Positions 36,836 through 46,800 of a DNA stretch of 64,000 bases are shown piece by piece. How positions within the stretch are numbered: the first letter of the stretch is position 1; each line of letters begins with the position of its first letter. The position numbers and the translations under genes were made by a program. The notes beneath the pieces were generated by a model. It saw nothing but the letters and a program-made list of their open reading frames with translations. It ran no database searches and was not told where the DNA came from. Source of the DNA: Paenibacillus oenotherae (GTDB lineage Bacteria > Bacillota > Bacilli > Paenibacillales > Paenibacillaceae); the NCBI RefSeq assembly GCF_019443105.1, contig NZ_JAHZIJ010000018.1:40633-104632 (forward strand), written 5' to 3'.

Positions 36836-36908
36836 CGGAATTGACCTGCCTTTCGGACTTGCCTCTTATAGAAGGTATGTCCGATGGAGGACAGGCATGA
36901 CAACAAAT

Positions 36909-36950
36909 AAACCTCCAATCTCACTGCAGGACAGTGGAATAGGAGGTTCC
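36909..36950 (-). terminator. Terminator of the lipoprotein gene at 36988
   Basis: AACCTCC and GGAGGTT pair around a loop that has its own small CACTG/CAGTG stem; on the minus strand it runs into TTTATTTGTT. Confidence 0.7.
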
Positions 36951-36987
36951 TGTGCGCATACCCATAATAGTAGACAAGCTGTCTGTC

Positions 36988-37698
36988 TTATGCCGGGGCG
37001 GTCTGGGAGAAAAGCTTGATGGAAATAATCTCATTGCGCTCAGGATCCATGTCCAGCTTGAGCAGCGCTCCAGCCGCCTTGTAGGACAGAACGGTTGTCG
37101 TATGTGTATCCGGCTTGCCAAGCGCCTTGATAGCCGCACTCTCATCATCGCCGATACGAAGCCCGTTCAAGTCAGTGACGGTCTCGCTATCGAATACTTC
37201 GATGAACCGCACGACTTTGTCTTTGCCGTACCCGACGGAGAAGCCTTTATATTCATGAACAGTCAATGTCTCGCTCTCATCCTCGAAGGAGTACTTGTCG
37301 ATGGGCTTGCCGAGCTTGCGTTCCGCTGCTGCCAGCTGATCGCCTATTCCAATCCCGTGAAGCTGCGGCTTGCTGGAATCCCATTTGTTCTCGGTCTTCT
37401 CGGTCTTCACAGCTGGGGGATTATTCTTGGCTGCGGATGACTCCGTCCGGGCAGTAGGCGCGTCGGATATACCGTCCTCTACAATTGTATTAACGACCGG
37501 ATTCGTATGGTTGGCATCCGGATTGTTATTATAAATTTTTTGTGGACTGTCGGTCGTCTTGGCGACGCCTGATTGGCTAACTCCTGAATTGCCTGCCTGA
37601 ACAGTTAAGTCGGTTTCCGTCTGACAGCCTGCGATGATGATCGTAAATAGGGCGATTGCGGCTGAACGAGCCGCTATACTTGCAGTTGCTTGTTTCAT
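36988..37698 (-). CDS. Lipoprotein with duplicated KxxD/beta repeats
   Basis: 236 residues from ATG 37698. MKQATASIAARSAAIALFTIIIAGC gives a lipobox with C25. Residues ~30-115 are a Ser/Thr/Asn/Pro-rich spacer. The folded part (~120-235) contains two similar units: HGIGIGDQLAAAERKLGKPIDKY and NGLRIGDDESAAIKALGKPDTHT. Each is followed by beta strands, a pattern like SmpA/OmlA or PepSY-like modules. It should be tethered outside the membrane. AGGAGG is 12 bases upstream, slightly far; the in-frame ATG at 37728 lacks any site. Function unknown. Confidence 0.78.
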   Translation of the reverse strand: MKQATASIAARSAAIALFTIIIAGCQTETDLTVQAGNSGVSQSGVAKTTDSPQKIYNNNPDANHTNPVVNTIVEDGISDAPTARTESSAAKNNPPAVKTEKTENKWDSSKPQLHGIGIGDQLAAAERKLGKPIDKYSFEDESETLTVHEYKGFSVGYGKDKVVRFIEVFDSETVTDLNGLRIGDDESAAIKALGKPDTHTTTVLSYKAAGALLKLDMDPERNEIISIKLFSQTAPA

Positions 37699-37890
37699 TC
37701 GGTCATGACACCTCCTGCTAGTTGGCATTGCTGTGACTTTTGCGTAACCATTACTTAATTAGACGCAGCCCATGGAAAAAAGTTGCAAACGTTTCGCTTG
37801 GAATTTATTGTATTAATAAGTCTTAGGTTGCGAACCGGCACTACCTTATGGTACGTTAACGGAAAAAGCTTTTCGTTTGGAGGAAATAGG

Positions 37891-38460
37891 GTGGAATTGT
37901 TAAAAGAACGCATATTGCGGGATGCTTCCGTCATTAACAATGATGTGTTGAAACTCGACGCACTTATTAATCATCAGGTTGATCCCAAGCTTATGATGGA
38001 GATGGGCAATGAATTCGCCCGCAGGTTCGCCGAGCATGAGATTACCAAGGTCATTACGGTGGAATCATCCGGCATTCCGGCAGCATTTACAACTGCACTT
38101 GCACTTGGTGTGCCGCTTGTATTCGCCCGCCGCAAAAAAACGTTGATCGCTGATCCGGATGCGCTTTGCGAGCGCGTGCCATCCTTTACGAAGGGAATTG
38201 TTACGGATATTATGGTTTCCCGCCAGTTCCTGACGCCAGAGGACAAGGTGCTGTTCATCGATGATATTATTGCCAACGGTGATGCAGCACGAGGACTTAT
38301 TAAAATTATCGAACGCTCGGGGGCAAAGTTGGCAGGCCTTGGCATAGTAGTTGAGAAATCATTCCAGGCAGGCGCCAGAACGATTCGCGAGCAGGGCATT
38401 ATCGTGGAATCGCTTGTAAAAATTTCTTCCTTGGAAGGCGGCAACATTACGTTCGAATAA
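37891..38460 (+). CDS. xpt: Xanthine phosphoribosyltransferase
   Basis: 189 residues from GTG with TTTGGAGG upstream. MELLKERILRDASVINNDVLKLDALINHQVDP..., VITVESSGIPAAFTTALALGVPLVFARRKK and the PRPP loop VLFIDDIIANGDAA identify Xpt. It salvages xanthine to XMP in the cytoplasm. No guanine riboswitch core is visible in the 190 bases upstream, although xpt is commonly under one; only a short palindrome AACGGAAAAAGCTTTTCGTT lies before the ribosome site. No pbuX follows. Confidence 0.94.
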   Translation: MELLKERILRDASVINNDVLKLDALINHQVDPKLMMEMGNEFARRFAEHEITKVITVESSGIPAAFTTALALGVPLVFARRKKTLIADPDALCERVPSFTKGIVTDIMVSRQFLTPEDKVLFIDDIIANGDAARGLIKIIERSGAKLAGLGIVVEKSFQAGARTIREQGIIVESLVKISSLEGGNITFE

Positions 38461-38551
38461 AATTCTACATCTTATTCCAGAATCAGCACCTTTTCGACAT
38501 TCAAAATTTGTCTTATAATGTTTGTAAGTGACCGAGGGGAGGCACATTAAG

Positions 38552-38875
38552 ATGGGGAAACTTTCTTCTACAGATTTTCTGCAAACGAAACTGTCCGATG
38601 CCAAAATTCACTTCGAGCGTGCGCTCGATTGTAAGCATACCGAGTTCGATGACTTGTATCCGTATATGATCGAGCATCCGCAATTTTTCTGGTATAAACG
38701 GTATGTCGCCTGGTCTGAATTGCTGACGATTGTCAAGCTCTGCAACGAGCTGGAGATTGGCTGGCAGGAGCATTTCTCAACCAAGCAGGCAGAGTACATT
38801 ACGAGCCGTGTGATGTCATCCCGTGTGTTGGATGAATGGTATGAGACCACTGATTCCAAGGAGCAAGTAAGCTAA
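38552..38875 (+). CDS. Conserved-looking small protein, unknown function
   Basis: 107 residues from ATG 38552 with GAGGGGAGG upstream. Mostly helical, with aromatic and acidic residues (HIEHPQFFWYKRYVAWSELL-like core, NELEIGWQEHFSTKQAEYITSRVM). No signal peptide, membrane segment or known motif. Probably a small cytoplasmic helical protein; I do not recognise the family. Confidence 0.7.
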   Translation: MGKLSSTDFLQTKLSDAKIHFERALDCKHTEFDDLYPYMIEHPQFFWYKRYVAWSELLTIVKLCNELEIGWQEHFSTKQAEYITSRVMSSRVLDEWYETTDSKEQVS

Positions 38876-38895
38876 CAGCTGAATATGTGCCGGTT

Positions 38896-38935
38896 AGGAC
38901 CTCAATGAATGCTGCATCTGCATTGAGGTCCTTTG
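38896..38935 (+). terminator. Rho-independent terminator
   Basis: Twelve-bp perfect stem AGGACCTCAATG / CATTGAGGTCCT followed by TTTG. Confidence 0.85.
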
Positions 38936-38978
38936 TATATGCAGGCTGAACTTTGTGTATGGAAAGAGGCGGTTGAAC

Positions 38979-39212
38979 ATGATAACGGAAGGGCAGCTGG
39001 ACGAATTCCGTGTAGCCGGGAGCCAGGTAAGAGTCGTGCGGGATGCGCTCGAGTCCAATGATATCATCGGGATTGTCGTAGCGTGGGATGCAGAGAGTGT
39101 AGTCATTCGCAAAGCGAACCGCAGGGTCGTCAAGGTTAGCCGAGGCTACTTGTTCGAACCGGCATCCCAGCCAAGAAGCAATGTGCTGGATAAGGATCTG
39201 TCCGATACATAA
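38979..39212 (+). CDS. Small beta-strand protein, unknown function
   Basis: 77 residues from ATG 38979 (AGAGGCGG upstream; GTG 38955 is in frame but unsupported). The pattern of alternating hydrophobics, SQVRVVRDALESNDIIGIVVAWDAESVVIRKANRRVVKV, suggests a small five-stranded barrel such as an Sm/Lsm-like or SH3-like fold, and the middle resembles Hfq-like RNA-chaperone strands only loosely. No function assigned. Confidence 0.65.
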   Translation: MITEGQLDEFRVAGSQVRVVRDALESNDIIGIVVAWDAESVVIRKANRRVVKVSRGYLFEPASQPRSNVLDKDLSDT

Positions 39213-39302
39213 TTGAAACAATAGCTCGGCTGACACCGTACAAATAATTGTGCAAAATATCATTTGGCGCAGCAGCGCTGCCATTGAATGGAGGCCCTCG
39301 TA

Positions 39303-39830
39303 ATGAAATGTCCGATATGTGAAAGCGTACGAATGAGAGAAGTGGAGAAGAATGGTGTTATGATCGATGTTTGCCCGGATTGCAAGGGGGTTTGGCTTGA
39401 TCGCGGCGAGCTGGACAAGCTCCTGCAGGGAATCCGTGAGCTGCAGAGTGATTATGACCAGCTCAATCAGCGCGTGAACGGGGCTCCGGCTCCTCAGGGC
39501 GGCATGCCGAATCCGGGACAAGCGCCAATACAGGGGCAGGGCTATGGACAGCAAGGCTCCTCCGGCGGCTATGTCAATCCTCCGTTCCAGCCGGGTCAGC
39601 CGGGTGTGTACGGCAATTCACAGCCAGCCCAAGGGCAAGGCTATGGGCAGGTTCCACCTCCGCAAGGCGGGTACGGTCAAGTACCGCCGCCTAATGGACA
39701 GTACGGAAGCCAGCAGCAGGGCTATGGCAGTCATTCCAAGCATAGCCATGAAATTCATTACAACAAATATGGTCATCCTTATAAGAAGAAGAAAACGATG
39801 TTCGACGTATTGGGAGATCTGTTCGAATAA
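39303..39830 (+). CDS. TFIIB-type zinc-ribbon protein with Gly/Gln/Pro-rich tail
   Basis: 175 residues from ATG 39303 (TGGAGG upstream). MKCPICES...IDVCPDCKGVWLDRGELDKLL is the zf-TFIIB-like ribbon, with two CxxC knuckles, common in small bacterial proteins. Residues ~60-145 are low complexity with repeated QGYGQ and PPPQGGYGQ. The end is rich in His and Lys (HSKHSHEIHYNKYGHPYKKKK), possibly a second metal or nucleic-acid binding segment, then FDVLGDLFE. Function unknown. Confidence 0.85.
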   Translation: MKCPICESVRMREVEKNGVMIDVCPDCKGVWLDRGELDKLLQGIRELQSDYDQLNQRVNGAPAPQGGMPNPGQAPIQGQGYGQQGSSGGYVNPPFQPGQPGVYGNSQPAQGQGYGQVPPPQGGYGQVPPPNGQYGSQQQGYGSHSKHSHEIHYNKYGHPYKKKKTMFDVLGDLFE

Positions 39831-39839
39831 CAATAATAC

Positions 39840-39896
39840 AGCCTCTGTTGGCGCTGCTTGATGAACAATCGGGACTGCGCTGAAGAGGCTCTTTTA
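39840..39896 (+). terminator. Terminator after the zinc-ribbon gene
   Basis: AGCCTCT / AGAGGCT stem with a long loop and CTTTT. Confidence 0.6.
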
Positions 39897-39937
39897 ATGG
39901 TCTTATTGTTTGAAAATTAGAACTTCGGCGCCACTCC

Positions 39938-39966
39938 TTGACTTAGCCATGCCCCGGTGATAAGAT
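39938..39966 (+). promoter_or_regulatory. Promoter of the first tRNA-Leu
   Basis: TTGACT, 17-base spacer, TAAGAT, about 55 bases upstream of the tRNA. Confidence 0.6.
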
Positions 39967-40021
39967 AATAAACGTGATTCAGCGATGGTACTACTGATTG
40001 CGAATCCAACCCTTACATTTT

Positions 40022-40105
40022 GCGGTCGTGGCGGAATTGGCAGACGCGCTAGATTCAGGTTCTAGTGTCAGCAATGACGTGGAGGTTCGAGTCCTCTCGA
40101 CCGCA
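40022..40105 (+). tRNA. tRNA-Leu (anticodon CAG)
   Basis: The acceptor arms GCGGTCG / CGACCGC pair perfectly with discriminator A. The anticodon stem CTAGA / TCTAG encloses TTCAGGT, giving CAG. A long variable arm and GGTTCGAGTCC T-arm are present, as expected of a class II leucine tRNA. CCA is not encoded. The gene is identical to the copy at 54913. Confidence 0.97.
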
Positions 40106-40123
40106 TCATACTTAAAACGATGG

Positions 40124-40148
40124 CCTTCAGATATTCTGAAGGTTTTTT
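40124..40148 (+). terminator. Terminator of the first tRNA-Leu
   Basis: CCTTCAGA-TAT-TCTGAAGG followed by six T. Confidence 0.93.
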
Positions 40149-40304
40149 GTTATTTTAAGCCATAAATTTGAATGACGAGACACGAAAATTCGAAAATTTT
40201 ATCGAAATGAAACGGTGACTGATGTACCGGTTTTCGCAAGCTCAACTCAGTTGTGTTCCCCCAATGTAAAAGTAACAAATAAAATGCGCAAAATTACAAA
40301 CAAA

Positions 40305-40337
40305 CTCTTCGAAATAATTCGAGGGGTTATTTTTTTA
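40305..40337 (+). terminator. Orphan terminator-like hairpin
   Basis: AACTCTTCGAA pairs along its whole length with TTCGAGGGGTT when G-U pairs are allowed, followed by TTATTTTTTT. No gene is visible between the tRNA terminator and this site, and it lies before the promoter at 40541. Confidence 0.6.
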
Positions 40338-40540
40338 TGAATATTGCCGATGATTTATGACGGTAACGGAATAAGGCCAGCTTGCCGAGTGGAAGCGAAA
40401 GCTGCTTTCATTTACTGATTACCATTCTGATTTACTTCTTTCTGGAATACTTAACAAGTGAACAAGTTAACAATAACTTAAATATAAAGTAATAATTAAT
40501 GAATAAGAAAGTTAATAAAATAAAAATCATTAATGAAATA

Positions 40541-40567
40541 TTGACATGTAAGCGCATTCAGTATAGT
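40541..40567 (+). promoter_or_regulatory. Promoter with embedded cre site for the S-layer mannanase
   Basis: A perfect TTGACA -35 (40541) and TATAGT -10 (40562) are separated by 15 bases. The spacer starts with TGTAAGCGCATTCA (40547-40560), one mismatch from the CcpA cre consensus TGWNANCGNTNWCA. CcpA bound there would exclude RNA polymerase. The untranslated leader is then about 250 bases. It holds a possible 24-codon open frame at 40628-40702 with only a weak ribosome site. Confidence 0.65.
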
Positions 40568-40825
40568 ATGGTTTTGTAATTTATCGATAACTTAATAATG
40601 AAAGGGATTAGAAAGTGAGAAAACAAAATGAATAAGAATGAGGCTACTATTACGGGAGCTAACACCGGCAATAACGGACAAGCAACTGGGCAAAGCCGCT
40701 AAATCCAATCCATAAGATTTATCCTGAACCTGGTTTCACTTTAAGGGAGGTGCTGTTCAAGCAGTTATTATTATTCATCAGTAATAGTAACAGTAAGACT
40801 ACATTCTTATTTCTGGAGGGATAAA

Positions 40826-43800
40826 ATGAAATCGGTAAAAAAGGGTACGATTTTTTTTCTGATCATGATATTGGTGTTCTCAACAATCTTACAAGGTATC
40901 GTGAGTGCCGATTCCTTGACGGGAGCTTCTTCTGCGGTTTCTGTTAACCAGACTGCGCAATCTCAGCATTGGGCCCAGTCCAGCATCGACAAGTGGACTC
41001 ATCTTGGGATGGTGAAAGGGTACGAAGATGGTTCTTTTCGTCCAAATCAGCAGGTAACAAGAGCAGAACTCGCAACGATGATCAATCGAATCTTTGGGTA
41101 TACCCGGGTTGCCGGGCAATCATTTGCCGATGTACCCCAAGATGCCTGGTACAGCAACGCGCTGTCAATAGCCAAAGAAGCCGGATACTACGAAGGGTAC
41201 CCCGGCAATCTGGCCAAGGCAACTACATCTGTGTCCAGACAGGATGCAGTAACGCTAATTATGAAAGCGTTTTATTTGAAGTCCCAGGGAGACGGGGCAT
41301 CCCAAACTTTTTCTGATTATAATGCCATTCGTCCATACGCACGTGAAGCCATTGCTGCTCTAAGCGGTATTGTGAAAGGTTATCCCGACGGATCGTTTAA
41401 GCCGGCTAAATCCATTTCCAGAGCAGAGGTGGTTAAGGTATTTGACACCTTAGTTTCCGAGTTGTACGCCTCTGAAGGTGTTTATAATGGTGGAAAGATC
41501 AGTAATCATGCCGTTATCAGTACAAATGGAGTAACGCTGAAGGATTCAGATATTTCAGGCAATCTGTATCTGTCTGCCGGGATAGGAGACGGTGACGCAA
41601 CGCTGGAGAATTCGCACATCAAGGGCGCGACATACGTAGCTGGCGGTGGCGAGAACTCTATTCATGTGAATCAGACTACTTTAGGAGAGCTTGTGGTTCA
41701 GCGTCCTGAAGGCAAAATTCGTATCGTATTGTCTAAGAAGTCGCACGTTGAGAATATTACAGTGAATTCTCCTGCGATTCTAGTATTCAATGGCGGCTCC
41801 GCAGTGAATCATTTGACGATTAACAACGGCGGAGCTGGGACGAACATTCAGGGAGCAGATACGATCTCTGAAATTACCGTGTTAGCTGATGGTGTGACGG
41901 TTAACGGACAATTGCTCACCCAAAATACGAGTTATGTTCTTAAACAAGATAAGTTAGAGGTTGTGGGTACGACAGGGAACGGAACAAGCGGATCAAGTGG
42001 TTCTGGCGGTTCTGGCAACCCAGGCAACCCAGGAAATCCAGGCAACTCAGGCAACCCAGGCAACTCAGATAATCCAGACAATCCAGCCGAAAAAACGATT
42101 GATCTGGTAGACAGGAATGCTACGGCGGAAACCAGATCGTTGTTTCAATACCTGAATGAAGTCCGGGGAAAACAGGTATTGTTTGGTCATCAGCATGCTA
42201 CAACAGAGGGATTCTCCATCACAGCCAAGGACGGCACGCAATCCGATGTGTTGAATGCGGTCGGCGAACTACCGGGATTATTCGGCTGGGACACGCTGAG
42301 TCTGGAGGGGAAAGAGAAGCCGGGCGTAGGTCTGAACGCCAAGCAGCAGAATCGGGATAATCTGATCGCTGTGATGAAGAAGGCATATGACGAAGGCGGA
42401 GTACTAACCCTAAGCGCCCATATGCCGAATTTCGTCACAGGAGGCAGCTTCAATGACACCAAGGGAAAAGTTGTGTCCCACATCCTTCCAGGCGGGGACA
42501 AGCATGAGGCGTACAATCAGTTCCTGGATATGATTGCGGACTTTGCGAATAACCTGAAGGATGATAAAGGTAAACCGATTCCCGTCATCTTCCGTCCGTT
42601 CCACGAGCAGAACGGAGGCTGGTTCTGGTGGGGAGCCCCTTACAGAACCAAGGAGCAGTACATTGAGCTGTACCGGTACACCGTAGAGTATCTGCGGGAT
42701 GTCAAGGATGTCCGCAATTTCCTGTATGCCTTCTCGCCGAACAGTTCGTTCAACAATTCAGAAGCCACCTATCTCGAGACTTACCCGGGAGATGAATATG
42801 TGGATATTCTGGGCTTTGACAATTACTACAACGGTAATGCGGAAGGCTGGTTCATCGGCTCTGTACAGGATGCCAAGCTGGTCTCCAGGCTGGCTGATTC
42901 CAAAGGCAAGGTAGCGGCCATGACGGAATTCGGCTACTCCAATCTGCGGCCGTCCGGAACCAATGATCTTCACTTTTTTAACAAACTGCTGGATGCTCTA
43001 AAATCCGATCCGGATGCCAAGAAGATGGCTTATATGCTGACCTGGGCCAATTTTGGCACAGATAATTTCTTCGTTCCCTACAAGAATGGGTTAAACGGAC
43101 TTGGGGATCATGAACTGCTGCCGGATTTTGTAAAGTACTACGATGACCCTTATACTTCCTTCATCAATAAAGTAAAGGCAGCCGGCAGTTACGCGAAAGA
43201 TGTGAAGGCGGCCGATGAGAAACCCTATCTGCATATCGCGACGCCAATCAATAATGAAACCATTCTGACTGCAAGCGCTTCTCTTATTCGGGCTCGCGTG
43301 TTGCATCAGAATACTGAGAAAGTAGTCTATCTGATCGGCAGCGATACTGTTGAACGCCCGATGACGGCCGACAGCAGTGGCTTCTATTACACAGCATCCT
43401 GGACGCCGGGAGCCGCGCTTTCCGGTCTGAGCACGACCATTACGGTCAAGTCGTATGCGAAGGATGGAAGCGTCATTAACCAAACGATTCAAGTATATGT
43501 CAATGATACACTGCCCAATTCGAATACCTTGGTAGTAGATACGTTCGATAATTACAGCGGCAACAATGAACTGCTTGACAATGCATATAGTCCAGGAGGG
43601 GATTTGAGCACAATCTCTCTTGATGCGGAACATAGGAACAGCGGCCAGTATGGTCTGAAGTTCGCGTACAACGTGGGTGTTCAGGGATATACCGGACAAT
43701 CGAAGAATATGGACAATGCCGACTGGTCCGAAGCCAATCAGCTGAAATTCTGGTATGAGCCGGACGGCAGCAACCAGAAGCTGGTTATCCAAATCAAGAT

Positions 43801-46800
43801 GAGCGGCATTTCCTTCGAAGCCTATCCGTCCTTGGCCGGAAAGACGGCAGGCGAGATTGCGATTCCATTCAGTGAGTTCAAGCCTGCTCCTTGGGATACC
43901 GGCAATGCGGGTCAAGTGATTACGAAGCAGTACCTGAAGGATATCCAGACGTTCTCCATCTATGTGAACAAGGATGCAGCGGCGGAAGGCACAACCGGTA
44001 CCTTGTATTTCGATGACATCCAGGCGTTCAATGACGGAACGGGCGGAGTTCCAGGCAGCGGCTCCGGCGGTACGGCTGCCGAGCCTCAGCTTCTGTACGG
44101 ATTTGAAACGGATACAGAGGGGTGGGCCGTCGAGACGAATAATGCCGGCGCAGAGCCTTCGACTGTAACTTCCGAGGCTTCAGCCGAAGGAGCCCAGGCG
44201 CTGCGCGCGGCCTTCTCCCTTGCTGGAGCGGATTTCGAGCTGACGAAGTATGTTTCTTTGGATTTGAGCGCCGTTGATACGCTAAGCGCGAAGGTGAAGC
44301 TTTCCAATGGAACGGCGAAGGCTCGCCTGTACATCAAGACGGGTTCCAACTGGACCTGGACGGACAGCGGGTTGTATGATGTGAACTCAACTGCGTTTAC
44401 GACCTTGTCCCTGCCCCTTGCGGGAATTTCCGATTTAAGCCAGGTGCAGGCGATAGGCGTGAAGTTCGAGAGCTTTAGCGGATCGGGCAATGCCGCGGCT
44501 TATCTCGATGAGGTGCGAATTTCGCGTGACGGCGTCGTTCCCGAGAATCCGAATACCGTCAAATATGAAGCGGAGAGCGGCACGTTAAGCGGAGGAGCAA
44601 CCGTGTCCACAGAGGGCGGCGGCTTTTCCGGTACAGGCTATGTAACAGGCTTCAAGAGTTCAGGGGACACCCTGCAGATTCCGGTCGATCTGGAGCACGC
44701 CGGAACGTATATGGTTGTCATCCGCTACAAAACGATAGGCGGAAGCAAAGTGAATACAGTCAGCCTGAACGGTACGACCATTGCTAATTATAACTTTACG
44801 GAAGCGGGCGTCTGGAAGGATGCCGTATTGGGACAATATGATTTTAAAGCGGGCGCCAATACGGTCGGAATTGCGACCAGTTGGGGCTGGATGGATATCG
44901 ACTATATTCAACTGACCGGCGGAGACGGGCCAGTGACCTCCGTGAATTTGAAGTCGGCAGGAGGAGCTTCGGGAGCAGTTGATATTCCGGCAACGCTTTA
45001 TGCGTTCGCTGACAATTCGGCTGAATACCGGTTCCTGGCAAGAAAGGCAGGCGGCGAATGGGAGTATTTGAACAACTACAGTAAAACCCATTCCTATGTA
45101 TGGACAGCCCCTGAAGCAGGAGAATATGAATGGAAAGCATATGTGCGTCAAATCGGCTCCACAGCGGAATTCGATGCTGTAAGCGCGATTCTGAAATATA
45201 CCGCGCTGCCTGAATATATCGGGAAGCCGCTCGTCAATCCGATGTTCAGCAGCAACATGGTTTTGCAGCGAGACAAGGAAGTGGCGATCTGGGGCTGGGC
45301 GGAGCCCGGAACTGCGATAAGCGTCAAGCTCGATGAGGCCGCTTTTACGGGAACGGCCGATTCTAACGGAAATTGGAAAGTGTCGATAGGGGTCAATCAA
45401 ACAGGCGACCCTCATACGATAATCGTGACGGGCGCAGCGGAGACGATTACGCTCACGGATGTTCTATTCGGTGATGTGTATCTGGCATCCGGTCAATCAA
45501 ATATGGCATTTCCGGTGTCCCAGGTTACCAACGCGGCAACGGAAATCAGCAATGCGAATAACCCGAACATCCGGTTCTTTACCGTTCCGCAGTTGACCAG
45601 CCGGTACCCGGTTCCGATGATCAGAAGCCAGAAGCAATGGCAAGTGGCTTCGCCGAATACGGTGCCTGAGCTTACAGCAGTAGGTTATTTTTTCGCGAAG
45701 AAGCTGACAGAGGAAACAGGTGTTCCAGTCGGAATTATTTTCTCTGCGGTAGGCGGAACGAAGATCGAGAACTGGACCAGCTATGAAACGCTTGAGTCCA
45801 TGCCTTCTTTGGCTCAGGCTGCTCTGGATATTAAGAGCGGAGCGGCGAACGTAGAAACAGCAACATCTCCAACAGCGCTTTATAACGGGATGATTGCACC
45901 ACTAGCCCCTTATAAGTTGAAGGGCGTACTATGGTATCAAGGCGAAAGCAATTGGGGCGAGTTTCGTTATTACAAAGCGCTTCCTACGTTAATCAAGGAT
46001 TGGCGGCAAACATTTGGTGATGATCAATTACCGTTTACAATTGTTCAGATTGCGGCATTCGGTACACTTCAAAGCGTTGACAATCCTGCACAATCCGATA
46101 GCAATCCCGGTCTGCCGGTTGTTCGAGATGCGCAGCTTCAGACTGTGCTGAACGATCCGCATACGAGTCTGGTTATAACGACAGATGTAGGTACGCCGGG
46201 AGACATTCATCCAACCAACAAACAAGATGTTGGTGAACGCGCCGCGATTAGTGTGCTGGGCAAATTCTATAATAAACCGATAGAATACTCCGGGCCTATC
46301 TATCGGTCTATGGAGAAATCAGGAGATCAACTGATTCTTTCCTTTGATCATGCAGGATCGGGATTAATGGCAGGAGTCAAGGTGGATTTGGTACCGGTAA
46401 CAGAAGATTTGAACGGGCTTAAAGGGTTCGCGATTGCAGGTGCAGATGGCGTCTATTACTGGGCGGATGCACAAATCGTTGGTGACACGGTTGTCGTTTC
46501 TTCGGAGCAGGTCAGTGACCCCATTATGGTGAAATACAACTGGAATGACTCGCCAATAGGAAATCTATATAATAAAGATGGTTTGCCCGCCACTCCTTTC
46601 AGAACCGACAAGGTGTCGTATTTGTCCGTATTTGGCGGAAGTGGATCCGGTTTTCATACGCCTGGCGAAGAGCTAACCATCAAGGCACCTGCCAAGGCAG
46701 GCAAGACGTTCGACAAATGGATCGGGGATATCCAGGCGATTGCGGACCCTCTTTCCTCCACAGCTACTCTTGTTATGCCGAATGAGTATTTCACAGAAGT

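Noticed and set aside
37700-37890. Guanine riboswitch expected before xpt
   Set aside because: No purine-aptamer core (conserved loop and junction bases) could be found; only a short palindrome is present.
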